64,000 bases of DNA from Erwinia pyri (GTDB taxonomy: Bacteria; Pseudomonadota; Gammaproteobacteria; Enterobacterales; Enterobacteriaceae). This document shows, piece after piece, positions 46,698-55,820 of the stretch (the stretch's first letter is position 1; each line of letters starts with the position of its first letter). The notes beneath the pieces were generated by a model that was given only the letters and a program-made list of their open reading frames with translations, was not told the origin of the DNA and made no database searches. Location of the stretch: assembly GCF_030758455.1 (NCBI RefSeq), contig NZ_CP132353.1:3782001-3846000 (forward strand), written 5' to 3'. The position numbers and the translations under genes are program-made.

Positions 46698-48272
46698 ATG
46701 ACGATTCGCCCTTTTCTTACCCTGCTGTTTGCGCTGTGCCTGCTGGCACCGCTGGCAGCCTCTGCCGGGCCCGCTGCAGATTTCGCGGCGGCCAGCCGGA
46801 CAGATCAGATTAAATTACTGCAGGCCTGGGCGGCCACGCCGGATCCCACGCGCCTGCCCTTTCTTCAGGCGCTGCGTAAAGAGCACGTGGTGCTGGATGA
46901 GAACAAACAGCCTTTTAGTGACACCGCAGGCAAGCTCACGCCGCTGGATAGCGCGGCCCAGCCTGCTGGTAGCACCAAAAAGCTCTTTATGAATAACCGT
47001 CTGCGGGTGATGGTTGCGACCACGCTGGCTGCCCATCAGCTGGTGAGCGACGACGTGGCGACCCGGCTAAGCGCAGCACGTGCGTTGCAAAACGACGCGC
47101 AGGCCGATCAGCTGCCGCTGCTGACCCAACGTCTGGCGGCAGAGAAGGATGCTGACGTGCACAGCGTGCTGGCGCAGGCTGTGGCAGGGCTGCAAATTGC
47201 CGACGCCAATCCTCAAATTCGCCTGCAGGCGGTGAAGCTGCTGGGTGAAACCAGCGATCCGCAAACTCAGGCAGCGCTTGAGCACTTAACGCAGCCGCAG
47301 AACGAGCCGGATGCTGGCGTCCGCGCCGCCGCCGCCGAAAGCCTGAAGCAGATCAAACAGCGCCTGGTGCTGGGCGACCTGCTCGGCCAGGCGTTTACCG
47401 GTCTGTCGCTTGGTTCGGTGCTGCTGCTGGCGGCGCTGGGTCTGGCCATTACCTACGGCCTGCTGGGGGTGATCAATATGGCTCACGGCGAAATGCTGAT
47501 GCTGGGTGCCTATGCCACCTGGATGGTTCAGACGCTGTTCCAGCGGTTTGCTCCTGACTGGCTGGCCTTCTATCCGCTGCTTGCGCTGCCGGTCGCCTTT
47601 TTCATCACCGCAGCCACAGGAATGGCGCTGGAGCGCACCATCATCCGCCATCTCTATGGCCGCCCGCTGGAAACCCTTCTCGCTACCTGGGGCATCAGCC
47701 TGATGCTGATCCAGCTGATGCGTGTGCTGTTCGGGGCGCAGAACCTGGAAGTGGCCAATCCGCCCTGGCTCTCCGGCGGCGTGCAGGTGCTGCCAAACCT
47801 GGTGCTGCCTTATAACCGCCTTGCGGTGATTCTGTTTGTCTTTGGCGTGCTGTTCCTGACCTGGCTGCTGCTGAATAAAACCCGGCTGGGCATGAACGTG
47901 CGTGCTGTGACGCAGAACCGCGCCATGGCCGACTGCTGCGGCGTGCCGACGGGCCGCGTGGATATGCTGGCGTTTGGGCTGGGATCGGGCATTGCCGGTC
48001 TGGGCGGCGTGGCGCTGTCGCAGCTGGGCAACGTCGGGCCGGAGCTGGGCCAGGGCTACATCATCGACTCTTTCCTGGTGGTGGTGACCGGCGGCGTGGG
48101 CCAGCTGGCCGGTACCGTGGTCGCCGCCTTTGGGCTGGGGATCCTTAATAAAGTGCTGGAGCCGCAGATTGGCGCGGTGCTCGGCAAGATCCTGATTCTG
48201 GTGCTGATCGTGCTGTTTATTCAGAAACGACCGCAGGGGCTGTTCGCCTTTAAAGGAAGGGTGACCGACTGA
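46698..48272 (+). CDS. urtB: Urea ABC transporter permease UrtB
   Basis: UrtB is one of two LivH/LivM-like inner-membrane subunits. The 524-residue protein has a signal peptide (MTIRPFLTLLFALCLLAPLA), then a roughly 190-residue periplasmic, Ala/Leu/Gln-rich helical region with HEAT-like character, typical of proteobacterial UrtB, then about eight membrane helices from residue 230 ('LGQAFTGLSLGSVLLLAALGLAITYG', 'NMAHGEMLMLGAY'). Its stop overlaps the urtC start by one base. Confidence 0.92.
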   Translation: MTIRPFLTLLFALCLLAPLAASAGPAADFAAASRTDQIKLLQAWAATPDPTRLPFLQALRKEHVVLDENKQPFSDTAGKLTPLDSAAQPAGSTKKLFMNNRLRVMVATTLAAHQLVSDDVATRLSAARALQNDAQADQLPLLTQRLAAEKDADVHSVLAQAVAGLQIADANPQIRLQAVKLLGETSDPQTQAALEHLTQPQNEPDAGVRAAAAESLKQIKQRLVLGDLLGQAFTGLSLGSVLLLAALGLAITYGLLGVINMAHGEMLMLGAYATWMVQTLFQRFAPDWLAFYPLLALPVAFFITAATGMALERTIIRHLYGRPLETLLATWGISLMLIQLMRVLFGAQNLEVANPPWLSGGVQVLPNLVLPYNRLAVILFVFGVLFLTWLLLNKTRLGMNVRAVTQNRAMADCCGVPTGRVDMLAFGLGSGIAGLGGVALSQLGNVGPELGQGYIIDSFLVVVTGGVGQLAGTVVAAFGLGILNKVLEPQIGAVLGKILILVLIVLFIQKRPQGLFAFKGRVTD

Positions 48273-49348
48273 TGACGCAACCCATAACGCTTACCGTGGT
48301 GCAGAAGGCGCCACGCCTCAGCCTGATCGCTGGCCTGCTGGCGCTGACAGCGCTGCTGGTGCTGCCTTTTCTGGCGCTGCTGCCGGTGGATAATCCGCTG
48401 GCGATCTCCACCTATACGCTGACGCTGATCGGCAAGATCCTCTGCTACGCCGTCGTGGCCGTGGCGCTGGATCTGGTCTGGGGCTATGCCGGGCTGCTGT
48501 CGCTTGGTCATGGCCTGTTCTTTGCGCTGGGCGGCTATGCAATGGGCATGTACCTGATGCGACAGGCTTCCGGCGACGGGCTGCCCGCCTTTATGTCCTT
48601 TCTCTCCTGGAACGAGCTGCCGTGGTTCTGGGCAGGCACCCAGCATTTTGCCTGGGCGCTCTGCCTGATCGTGCTGGTTCCGGGCGCGCTGGCGCTGATC
48701 TTTGGCTGGTTCGCTTTCCGCTCAAAGATCAAAGGCGTTTACTTCTCGATCATGACTCAGGCGCTGACTTACGCCGGTATGCTGCTGTTCTTCCGTAATG
48801 AAACCGGCTTTGGCGGCAACAACGGCTTCACCGGTTTTACCACGCTGCTGGGCTTTCAGGTCACCGCCACCAGCACGAGGATCGGCCTGTTTGTCGCCAC
48901 CGTGCTGCTACTGCTCGCCAGTCTGACGATCGGCTTTGCGCTTGCCCGCAGCAAGTTTGGCCGCGTGCTGACGGCAGTGCGCGACGCGGAAAACCGCCTG
49001 ATGTTTTGCGGTTACGATCCCAAAGGCTTCAAGCTGTTTGTCTGGACGCTCTCCGCCGTGCTGTGTGGCCTGGCGGGCGCGCTCTATGTGCCGCAGGTAG
49101 GCATTATTAATCCCAGCGAGATGTCGCCGACCAACTCCATCGAAGCGGCTATCTGGGTTGCGCTGGGGGGACGTGGCACCCTGATTGGCCCGCTGCTGGG
49201 CGCGGGGATCGTGAACGGTGCCAAAAGCTGGTTTACCGTCGCCTTTCCCGAATACTGGCTCTTCTTCCTGGGGCTGGTGTTTATTCTGGTGACCCTGTTC
49301 CTGCCTCGTGGCGTTATTGGGCTGCTGCGCAGGAGGCGTCATGACTGA
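48272..49348 (+). CDS. urtC: Urea ABC transporter permease UrtC
   Basis: The second LivM-like permease subunit, 358 residues with about ten membrane segments. 'LSLGHGLFFALGGYAMGMYLM' and 'GLAGALYVPQVGIINPSEMSP' followed by 'SIEAAIWVALGGRGTLIGPLLGA' are family hallmarks. It overlaps urtB by 1 bp and urtD by 8 bp, showing tight translational coupling. Confidence 0.93.
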   Translation: MTQPITLTVVQKAPRLSLIAGLLALTALLVLPFLALLPVDNPLAISTYTLTLIGKILCYAVVAVALDLVWGYAGLLSLGHGLFFALGGYAMGMYLMRQASGDGLPAFMSFLSWNELPWFWAGTQHFAWALCLIVLVPGALALIFGWFAFRSKIKGVYFSIMTQALTYAGMLLFFRNETGFGGNNGFTGFTTLLGFQVTATSTRIGLFVATVLLLLASLTIGFALARSKFGRVLTAVRDAENRLMFCGYDPKGFKLFVWTLSAVLCGLAGALYVPQVGIINPSEMSPTNSIEAAIWVALGGRGTLIGPLLGAGIVNGAKSWFTVAFPEYWLFFLGLVFILVTLFLPRGVIGLLRRRRHD

Positions 49349-50132
49349 TCAACTTTTCACCCAGCCGCACCCGGCAGACCGCCACCGGGAGCAAACCGAT
49401 CCGGTGCTTTTGCTTGAGAATATCAACGTCTCCTTCGACGGTTTCAGGGCGCTGACCAACCTGTCGCTGGAAATTGGCGTGGGGGAATTACGCTGCGTTA
49501 TCGGCCCCAACGGCGCAGGGAAAACCACCCTGATGGATGTGATCACCGGCAAAACGCGGCCGGACAATGGACGGGTGCTGTATGACCAGAATACCGACCT
49601 CACCACGCTCTCCCCGGTAGAGATCGCCCGCATCGGTATTGGCCGTAAATTTCAGAAGCCGACGGTGTTTGAAGCACTGACGGTCTTTGAGAATCTGGAG
49701 ATCGCGCTGAAAACCAACAAATCCGTCTGGGCCTGCCTGCGCAGCCGCCTCAACAGCGAACAGCAGGATCGCATTGATGAGGTACTGAAGCTGCTGCGGC
49801 TTGGCGCGGAGCGTTATCGTCCGGCGGGCTTACTCTCTCACGGACAGAAGCAGTTTCTGGAGATCGGTATGCTGCTGGTGCAGGACCCGCATCTGCTGCT
49901 GCTGGATGAGCCGGCGGCAGGCATGACCGATGCCGAAACGGAGTACACGGCAGAGCTGTTTCGCAGCCTGGCCGGGCAGCATTCGCTGATGGTGGTGGAA
50001 CACGATATGGGCTTTGTGGAAACCATCGCCGACCATGTGACCGTGCTGCATCAGGGGCAGGTTCTTGCCGAGGGCTCGTTGCGCGATGTACAGGCGAACG
50101 AGCAGGTTATCGAAGTTTATCTGGGGCGCTGA
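49341..50132 (+). CDS. urtD: Urea ABC transporter ATPase UrtD
   Basis: One of two LivG/LivF-type ATPases. The 263-residue protein has Walker A GPNGAGKTT, a signature loop in the variant form 'LSHGQKQFLEIGMLL', Walker B 'HLLLLDEPAAGM' and the switch His in 'VVEHDMGFV'. The start at 49341 follows AGGAGG and lies inside the end of urtC; a longer frame within urtC is discarded. Confidence 0.93.
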   Translation: MTDQLFTQPHPADRHREQTDPVLLLENINVSFDGFRALTNLSLEIGVGELRCVIGPNGAGKTTLMDVITGKTRPDNGRVLYDQNTDLTTLSPVEIARIGIGRKFQKPTVFEALTVFENLEIALKTNKSVWACLRSRLNSEQQDRIDEVLKLLRLGAERYRPAGLLSHGQKQFLEIGMLLVQDPHLLLLDEPAAGMTDAETEYTAELFRSLAGQHSLMVVEHDMGFVETIADHVTVLHQGQVLAEGSLRDVQANEQVIEVYLGR

Positions 50133-50133
50133 G

Positions 50134-50832
50134 ATGTTACAGGTATCGCAACTCAATCAATATTATGGCGGCAGCCATATCCTGCGCGGCCTCTCTTTCG
50201 AGGCCAGGCCGGGCGAAGTCACCTGCCTGCTGGGACGAAACGGCGTTGGCAAAACCACGCTGTTGAAATGTCTGATGGGGCTGATCCCGGCGAAGTCCGG
50301 CACCATCAGCTGGCAGGATAAACCGATTAACAACCGCAAACCGCACCAGCGCGTGCAGGCAGGGATCGCCTACGTGCCACAGGGGCGCGAAATCTTCCCC
50401 CGGCTTACGGTGGAAGAGAATCTGCTGATGGGGCTGGCGCGCTTTTCCGGTGCTGATGCAAAACAGGTACCGGAAGAGATCTATCAGCTGTTTCCGGTGC
50501 TGAAGGAGATGAAGCTGCGTCGTGGCGGCGATCTCTCCGGCGGCCAGCAGCAGCAGCTGGCGATTGGCCGCGCCCTGGCCTGTAAGCCTCAACTGCTGAT
50601 TCTGGACGAACCTACCGAGGGCATCCAACCTTCGGTAATCAAAGAGATCGGTGCCGTGATCCGCCAGCTCGCCCAGCGGGGTGATATGGCGATCCTGCTC
50701 GTTGAACAGTTCTACGACTTTGCAGCCGAGCTGGCCGACAGCTATCTGGTGATGTCGCGAGGCGAGATCGTCCAGCGTGGCCTGGGTGGGAACATGGAAG
50801 CAGAGGGCGTGCGGGGTCTGGTGGCTATTTAG
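50134..50832 (+). CDS. urtE: Urea ABC transporter ATPase UrtE
   Basis: The LivF-like partner ATPase, 232 residues: Walker A GRNGVGKTT, Q-loop in 'YVPQGREIFPRLTVEENL', signature 'LSGGQQQQLAIGRAL', Walker B 'LLILDEPTEGIQPS'. It starts one base after the urtD stop; the in-frame ATG within urtD is ignored. It is the last gene of the urea operon, 11 bp from the end of the convergent activator gene; no terminator fits between them. Confidence 0.93.
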   Translation: MLQVSQLNQYYGGSHILRGLSFEARPGEVTCLLGRNGVGKTTLLKCLMGLIPAKSGTISWQDKPINNRKPHQRVQAGIAYVPQGREIFPRLTVEENLLMGLARFSGADAKQVPEEIYQLFPVLKEMKLRRGGDLSGGQQQQLAIGRALACKPQLLILDEPTEGIQPSVIKEIGAVIRQLAQRGDMAILLVEQFYDFAAELADSYLVMSRGEIVQRGLGGNMEAEGVRGLVAI

Positions 50833-50843
50833 CCGCAGCCTCT

Positions 50844-52793
50844 TCATCCCCGGTATTCATCCACGCTGATGCCATGCTTTTTAAGCTTGTTGTAGAGTCC
50901 GGCGCGGGAGACGCCGATCGTCTGCGCCGTCCGCCGCAGGTTGCCTTTTAGCGATGAGAGGACAGCGATGATGTGCGCACGTTCGCTGCTCTCCAGCCGG
51001 TGGGGATCGCTCTGTTCCGGAGTGCTGCCGATCTCTTCCGGCAGATCTTCGGCATGGATCAGCAGTTTGTCGCTGAGGTTGATCGCCCGTTCGACAATAT
51101 TCTCCAGCTCGCGCACGTTGCCAGGCCAGGGGTAACGGCTTAAGGCCACCATCGCCGCAGGCGTAAACTGCACGCTGGCTTTTTTCAGCCGGGTGCACAT
51201 CTTTTCGCTGAACCACTCCACCAGTTGAGGCACATCCCCTGTACGCTCACGCAGCGCAGGGATCCGCAGCGAGAGGACGTTCAGGCGGTAGAAGAGATCG
51301 CGCCGAAACGCGCCTCTCTCAATCGCCCGCAGCAGATCGCAGTTGGTGGCCGCAATGATCCTGACATCAACTTTAACCGGCCGCTGTGCGCCAATGCGCA
51401 TCACTTCCGCCTCCTGCAACACCCGCAGCAGGCTGGTCTGCGCCTCCAGCGGCATATCGCCGATCTCATCCAGGAACAGCGTGCCCCCTTCAGCCAGCTC
51501 GAATTTACCTGCCGCACCGCCGCGCCGGGATCCGGTAAATGCACCGTCCACGTAGCCAAACAGCTCGCTCTGAACCAAATCTCGCGGCAGCGCTGCGCAG
51601 TTCACCGCGATAAATGGCCCGCCCTGACGGTCGCTGCCGTTATGGATCGCCTGCGCAAACAGCTCTTTTCCGGTACCGCTTTCACCGGTCAGCAGCACTG
51701 TGCTGTCGCTTCTGCTGCTGATCCTCGCCTTCTCCAGCACTTCGGTCAGCGCCGGTGAACCGCCACAAATCATCTCAAAGGTGTAGCTGGCGCCGATACC
51801 CATCACCTGGCGGGTGATGGCGCGAATGCGCTGATTATCGCGCAGCGAAACGATGCGTCCGCCATCAGGAGCGGGCATTACCGAGACCAGACAGGCAACG
51901 CGAGGCCGCTCCGACGGCTGAAATATCACCTCTCTGTCGTTGCAGAACGTCATATCAGTCAGCCTCAGCCCCTCCGGCAGCAATGCCTCATCGAGATCCC
52001 TGCCGGTCAGCTGCAGGCCGCGAAAAATCTGCCGGGCATAGCGATTGATGGTTTTGATCGTGCCGCTGGCATCGGTCACGATCACCCCTTCATTCAGGGT
52101 TTCCAGAATTGAGCGCTGCTCGGCCAGCAGACTGCGCAGAACCAGCTGGCGGCCAATGGCTTCCGCCGCCGCCTGCACTGTACCCAGCGTGTGATAGTGA
52201 AAATTATCCTGGCTGGCAGTCAGCGTCAGTACGCCGATCATTCTGCCTTCGGCATTACGTACCGGCGCAGCGGCACACTGCCGGTGCCGCTGGCGCAGCT
52301 CCTGTTTCCAGTTTTCGCCGCTCAGCAGATAGACCAGCCGCTGCTCATTCAGGCAGCGACCGGTGCAGTTGGTCCCCATCACTGACTCGCGCAGGATACT
52401 GCCTACGGGGGTCATATCCAGCCCGCAGTAGCAAAGGGTGACGCCATCGGCATCGGTAAGGTTGATGTGTCCGTCCGGATTGTAAGCCAGCAGGCTCTGC
52501 ATAATGCCGCCCGCGACCTCAATCAGCTCAGCCTGCTTTTGCAGGATCGCCTTTAACTCGGCTTCAGCCGGGAAAACATAATTGATTGCGCCTGCATCGA
52601 TCCCCGCCTCACGGCTGGTCTGCCATGAGCGCCGGATCGCCGGGCGGATAGCGTCAGGTTCCAGCCCGGCATTAAAATCCTGCCAGCCCTGCTCCAGCTG
52701 CGCGTCACGCAGGCTGGCCTCTGCGCCTTCCGGCAGGCTAACCAGCCCCTCGCACTCTTCGCCCATCGCGTTGAGCAAATCAGGTATATGCAT
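50844..52793 (-). CDS. AcoR/DhaR-type sigma-54-dependent activator
   Basis: A 649-residue enhancer-binding protein. Order: an AcoR-like N-terminal helical segment ('[18 protein letters not shown]', 49-66), a GAF-like sensor (about 85-220), a PAS-like sensor (about 225-325), the AAA+ domain with Walker A GESGTGKE at 370-377 and Walker B '[11 protein letters not shown]' at 436-446, and a Fis-type HTH at the C-terminus. The sigma-54 contact loop reads GAFTGS (417-422), not GAFTGA. The ATG at 52793 is chosen over 52808 because GGAGGG precedes it. It is divergent from a sigma-54 promoter (52914-52929), its most likely target; the urea operon promoter is a second candidate. Confidence 0.88.
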   Translation of the reverse strand: MHIPDLLNAMGEECEGLVSLPEGAEASLRDAQLEQGWQDFNAGLEPDAIRPAIRRSWQTSREAGIDAGAINYVFPAEAELKAILQKQAELIEVAGGIMQSLLAYNPDGHINLTDADGVTLCYCGLDMTPVGSILRESVMGTNCTGRCLNEQRLVYLLSGENWKQELRQRHRQCAAAPVRNAEGRMIGVLTLTASQDNFHYHTLGTVQAAAEAIGRQLVLRSLLAEQRSILETLNEGVIVTDASGTIKTINRYARQIFRGLQLTGRDLDEALLPEGLRLTDMTFCNDREVIFQPSERPRVACLVSVMPAPDGGRIVSLRDNQRIRAITRQVMGIGASYTFEMICGGSPALTEVLEKARISSRSDSTVLLTGESGTGKELFAQAIHNGSDRQGGPFIAVNCAALPRDLVQSELFGYVDGAFTGSRRGGAAGKFELAEGGTLFLDEIGDMPLEAQTSLLRVLQEAEVMRIGAQRPVKVDVRIIAATNCDLLRAIERGAFRRDLFYRLNVLSLRIPALRERTGDVPQLVEWFSEKMCTRLKKASVQFTPAAMVALSRYPWPGNVRELENIVERAINLSDKLLIHAEDLPEEIGSTPEQSDPHRLESSERAHIIAVLSSLKGNLRRTAQTIGVSRAGLYNKLKKHGISVDEYRG

Positions 52794-52814
52794 TTTGTTT
52801 CCCTCCATTCTGGA

Positions 52815-52857
52815 ATGTCCATTTTATCTACATGTTGAGTTTACATGTCTATTTTGT
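52815..52857. promoter_or_regulatory. Direct repeats, candidate activator-binding sites
   Basis: ATGTCCATTTTAT (52815-52827) and ATGTCTATTTTGT (52845-52857) agree at 11 of 13 positions and start 30 bp apart, about three helical turns. They lie 57-99 bp upstream of the -24 element, the usual place for an enhancer-binding protein. An ACATGT palindromic core also occurs between them. Confidence 0.45.
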
Positions 52858-52913
52858 GTGCACTTTGTGATCGAAAGCCCGCGGATAAGCCGCGGGGCAT
52901 GGGCTTTTGTGGC

Positions 52914-52929
52914 TGGCATAACAATTGCT
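52914..52929 (+). promoter_or_regulatory. Sigma-54 promoter of the isomerase / binding-protein operon
   Basis: TGGCAT-AACAA-TTGCT differs from the -24/-12 consensus TGGCAC-N5-TTGCW at one base. It lies 57 bp before the ATG at 52986, opposite the AcoR-type activator gene. Confidence 0.75.
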
Positions 52930-52985
52930 ACTCCTTCTGTGGCCGCGTGGCCTTGTGATTTTGCTGTTAACTGCGGAGGCAGAAG

Positions 52986-53765
52986 ATGACCCTTTTTACT
53001 CTTTCCGTATGCGCTGAAATGGTTTTTCTGGAATTGCCCTTTATTGAACGGGTGAAGCGCATCCACCAGCTCGGTTTTGGCGTGGAGATCTGGAACTGGC
53101 AGAACAAAGACATTCCGGCCTTAAAAGCCACGGGGGCAAAATTTACCTCTATGACGGGGTACCTTTCCGGCAACTTAACCGACGATCGGGAGATAGCCGC
53201 GCTGTTAGCGAGCGCAGAAGTGTCGCTACAGGTGGCGGAACAGCTGGGCTGCCCTTCGCTTAATCTGCACGGCACCGGGCTGAATGAGCAGGGTCTGCCG
53301 GTAAAGCCGGTAGAGCAAGTGAGTGGCGCAATGTGGCTGAAAGCGGCAGAGACGCTGGGCAAGCTGGCCGCCCTGGCGGAACGCGCCGGGAAGGTCTTTA
53401 CCCTGGAGAACCTCAATACTGCCGTTGACCATCCTGGCACGCCGTTTGCCAAAGCCAGCGAGGTGCTGACTCTGGTTGAAGCGGTCAACAGCCCCCATCT
53501 GCGTATCAATCTGGACCTCTATCACGCCCAGATTGGCGAGGGAAACTTAATCGAGCTGGTGAAACGCGCTGGCAACGCTATTGGTGAAATCCAGGTAGCG
53601 GACGTGCCTGGCCGCCAGGAACCCGGTACAGGAGAGATCAACTACCGGGCCATCGCCAGTGCGCTGAGAGCAATGAACTATCGCGGCGTGGTGGCGATGG
53701 AAGGCTGGGCCTCAGGTGACAGCGAGAGCGCCCTGCTGCGTTTTAAAGAGCAGTTTTTGTCCTGA
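52986..53765 (+). CDS. Hydroxypyruvate-isomerase-like TIM-barrel protein
   Basis: A 259-residue member of the xylose-isomerase-like TIM-barrel superfamily, closest in pattern to Hyi/OtnI-type ketose/aldose isomerases. Visible landmarks: 'GFGVEIWNWQNKD' (first metal-side Glu), 'VFTLENLNTAVDHPG' (metal Glu), 'INLDLYHAQIGEGNL' (Asp/His) and the Hyi hallmark 'EIQVADVPGRQEPGTGEINY', then 'VAMEGW' with the last metal Glu. It should isomerise or epimerise a small hydroxy-keto acid or sugar with a divalent metal. The substrate cannot be fixed. A GGAGG-type site precedes the start. Confidence 0.8.
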   Translation: MTLFTLSVCAEMVFLELPFIERVKRIHQLGFGVEIWNWQNKDIPALKATGAKFTSMTGYLSGNLTDDREIAALLASAEVSLQVAEQLGCPSLNLHGTGLNEQGLPVKPVEQVSGAMWLKAAETLGKLAALAERAGKVFTLENLNTAVDHPGTPFAKASEVLTLVEAVNSPHLRINLDLYHAQIGEGNLIELVKRAGNAIGEIQVADVPGRQEPGTGEINYRAIASALRAMNYRGVVAMEGWASGDSESALLRFKEQFLS

Positions 53766-53820
53766 CCTCATAAATAAAATCGCCCTCAATGAAGGGACGT
53801 ACCCTACAGGAAATAACACC

Positions 53821-54744
53821 ATGAAAATGACCAAACCTTTACTGCTGATCTGCACCATGCTGCTGACTCCTCTCAGCCAGGCCAAAGAGCAGACCGTTGG
53901 CGTGGCGCTGGCGAACTTTGACCTGAATTTTGTCTCTATCCTGCGCACGCAGATGATGAAAGAGCTGGCTAAAGAGAAGATGACCGGTCAGTTTGAGGAT
54001 GCCAAAGGGGATGTGGCGATCCAGGTGCAGCAGGTAGAGAATTTTATCAATCAGGGGGTGGATGCCATCATCCTGAATCCGGTCGATACCCAGGCGGTGA
54101 AGCCGATGATGGAAGCCGCCAGCCGGGCAAAAATCCCGCTGATCTTCGTTAACCGCAAGCCAGAAGTTCCGCTGGGCGCCAATATGGCCTACGTCGGCTC
54201 AGACTCTGCCCTGGGAGGCAAAATGGAGATGGAAGCGCTGGCGAAAAAGATGAATTACAAAGGCAACGTCGCCATTCTGATGGGGGCGCTCTCTGCCGAG
54301 GAGGCCCGCCAGCGTACCAAAGCCACCGAAGAGGTGATTGCTAAATATAAGGATATGAAGGTGGTGGAGAAACAGTCTGCAAAATGGATGCGTAACGAAG
54401 CGGTGGATGTCACCTCCGGCTGGCTGCTGAACGGCGACAAAATTGATGCTATCGCCGCCAACAACGATGAGATGGCGATTGGCGCTATCATGGCGCTGCA
54501 GCAGGCGGGCAATAAAGAGGTGCTGGTGGCGGGCATTGATGGGACGCCCGATGCGCTCCAGTTTGTGAAGTCCGGCAAACTTGCGCTGACCATTTTTCAG
54601 GACGCAGCAGGCCAGGGGATTGGAGCGGTACAGACGGCTAAGAAGATGCTGGCTGGCGGGAAAGTCGAAGGGACGATCTGGATCCCTTATCAGACCGTCA
54701 CGCCGGAAAACTACACCAGCTTTATGACGAAAAACGTGAAGTAG
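53821..54744 (+). CDS. Periplasmic sugar-binding protein (RbsB type), orphan
   Basis: A 307-residue protein with a signal peptide (MKMTKPLLLICTMLLTPLSQ, cleavage before KEQTVGVA) and a type I periplasmic-binding fold: 'VQQVENFINQGVDAIILNPVDTQA' and 'IAANNDEMAIGAIMAL' followed by 'VAGIDGTPDAL' are as in RbsB/peripl_BP_4 proteins. It is 55 bp after the isomerase gene in the same operon. No ABC permease or ATPase follows; a convergent terminator comes next. It either serves a transporter elsewhere or is a sensor for the activator circuit. The start at 53821 is set by the signal peptide; the longer frame overlaps the previous gene. Confidence 0.85.
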   Translation: MKMTKPLLLICTMLLTPLSQAKEQTVGVALANFDLNFVSILRTQMMKELAKEKMTGQFEDAKGDVAIQVQQVENFINQGVDAIILNPVDTQAVKPMMEAASRAKIPLIFVNRKPEVPLGANMAYVGSDSALGGKMEMEALAKKMNYKGNVAILMGALSAEEARQRTKATEEVIAKYKDMKVVEKQSAKWMRNEAVDVTSGWLLNGDKIDAIAANNDEMAIGAIMALQQAGNKEVLVAGIDGTPDALQFVKSGKLALTIFQDAAGQGIGAVQTAKKMLAGGKVEGTIWIPYQTVTPENYTSFMTKNVK

Positions 54745-54770
54745 CCAGACGCGCGGCTAAGTCCTGCAAA

Positions 54771-54800
54771 AAGGTCGCCGGTTTCCTTACCGGCGGCCTT
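54771..54800. terminator. Bidirectional terminator between the binding-protein gene and deoX
   Basis: AAGGTCGCCGGT and ACCGGCGGCCTT pair as a 12-bp stem (one G-T) with loop TTCCTT, flanked by AAAA and TTTT. It separates two convergent operons. Confidence 0.85.
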
Positions 54801-55820
54801 TTACGCTTCAGCCAGCCCGGTCTCCACCCTGAAGCTGCGCTGTTCGCCAGGCTCCAGGGTAATCAGGGTGCCCGCCTTTTCCGCCGCACTGGCTCCTTCA
54901 GGACGGCAGGTTGCCGGTAACACAAAGGCTGCAACCTGCTGGTCGCTGTTGTGCAGGATCCAGCGGGTAGCGAAATTGAACTCTGCCGTATCGAAGCTGG
55001 TGCTGAAACCGTACCCGTCGGGAGAGTGCAGCGAAAACGTCGCCTGTCGGCCATACTGCGCCAGATTATCAGCAAAGAAGACGATCTCCGGGTCATACAT
55101 TTCCGGGCGCGTCAGCCCGCCGAATGCCTGCGGATCCTCCTGCAGCTGACGGGTATATTCCAGCCAACCCGGCGTAGGATGGACGTGACCCGGAATGGAT
55201 CTGCGGAGCTGGAACGCACTCTCCGGGATCGTCTGGCTGAAGGTGCCATTCTCCACATAGGCATAATTCATATGGCACATATACTGCAGCGGCATGGCCG
55301 CACCTGAGAGATTGGTCACCGCCATTTCAATGAGTAGTCGGGGTCTTTCCGCCAGCAGCGTTACGCCCGGCAAAGCGCGATAGTGGTGCCCGAAGCCTTT
55401 GATATATTCCGCTTCTCCCCGCAGGGCAAGGCTCTCTTCATCCAGTACCAGCCAGGCGCTGTCCATGCGCGCACAGGCCATTTCACCGTGTAGCGGGTGA
55501 TCGTCGTCTGCTCCCGGGCAGCCGTTAGCCAGCAGGCCGGAGTGAAACGCGAAGCAGCCATAAGTATCGATAATATCCTTACCGGGCAGCGGCTGTTTAA
55601 AACCGCTGCCCATGGTCAGCCTCTGACCGTCAAACGCCGCATCCCAGACCATCTGGCCGTAAAAGGGCAGCACGATGACGTAGCCGCGGCTGTTTACCAT
55701 CCGTACCGCTTCGATCCCGGAAGGATAACGGAACAGTTCAACCTTAAAATGGGCGTTATCCAGCAGCGTGCGCGGGGTGTCGCCAAACAGCGCCGGACTT
55801 AGTGGCAGCGTGGTTTTCAT
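54801..55820 (-). CDS. deoX: DeoX-like DUF4432 aldose-epimerase-fold protein
   Basis: A 339-residue protein of the DUF4432 group, with the galactose-mutarotase fold suggested by 'RGYVIVLPFYGQMVWDAAFDG', 'GCFAFHSGLLANG', 'DDDHPLHGEMACA' (catalytic-type His) and 'MCHMNYAYVENGTF'. DeoX of the Salmonella deoQKPX cluster is of this kind and its exact reaction is not settled; conversion of deoxyribose anomers is a fair guess. It overlaps deoP by 4 bp (ATGA) and ends the deoKPX operon. Confidence 0.8.
   Translation of the reverse strand: MKTTLPLSPALFGDTPRTLLDNAHFKVELFRYPSGIEAVRMVNSRGYVIVLPFYGQMVWDAAFDGQRLTMGSGFKQPLPGKDIIDTYGCFAFHSGLLANGCPGADDDHPLHGEMACARMDSAWLVLDEESLALRGEAEYIKGFGHHYRALPGVTLLAERPRLLIEMAVTNLSGAAMPLQYMCHMNYAYVENGTFSQTIPESAFQLRRSIPGHVHPTPGWLEYTRQLQEDPQAFGGLTRPEMYDPEIVFFADNLAQYGRQATFSLHSPDGYGFSTSFDTAEFNFATRWILHNSDQQVAAFVLPATCRPEGASAAEKAGTLITLEPGEQRSFRVETGLAEA

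Noticed and set aside
53716-53820. Upstream start for the sugar-binding protein
   Set aside because: It overlaps the isomerase gene and would bury the signal peptide; the ATG at 53821 begins a normal Sec leader.
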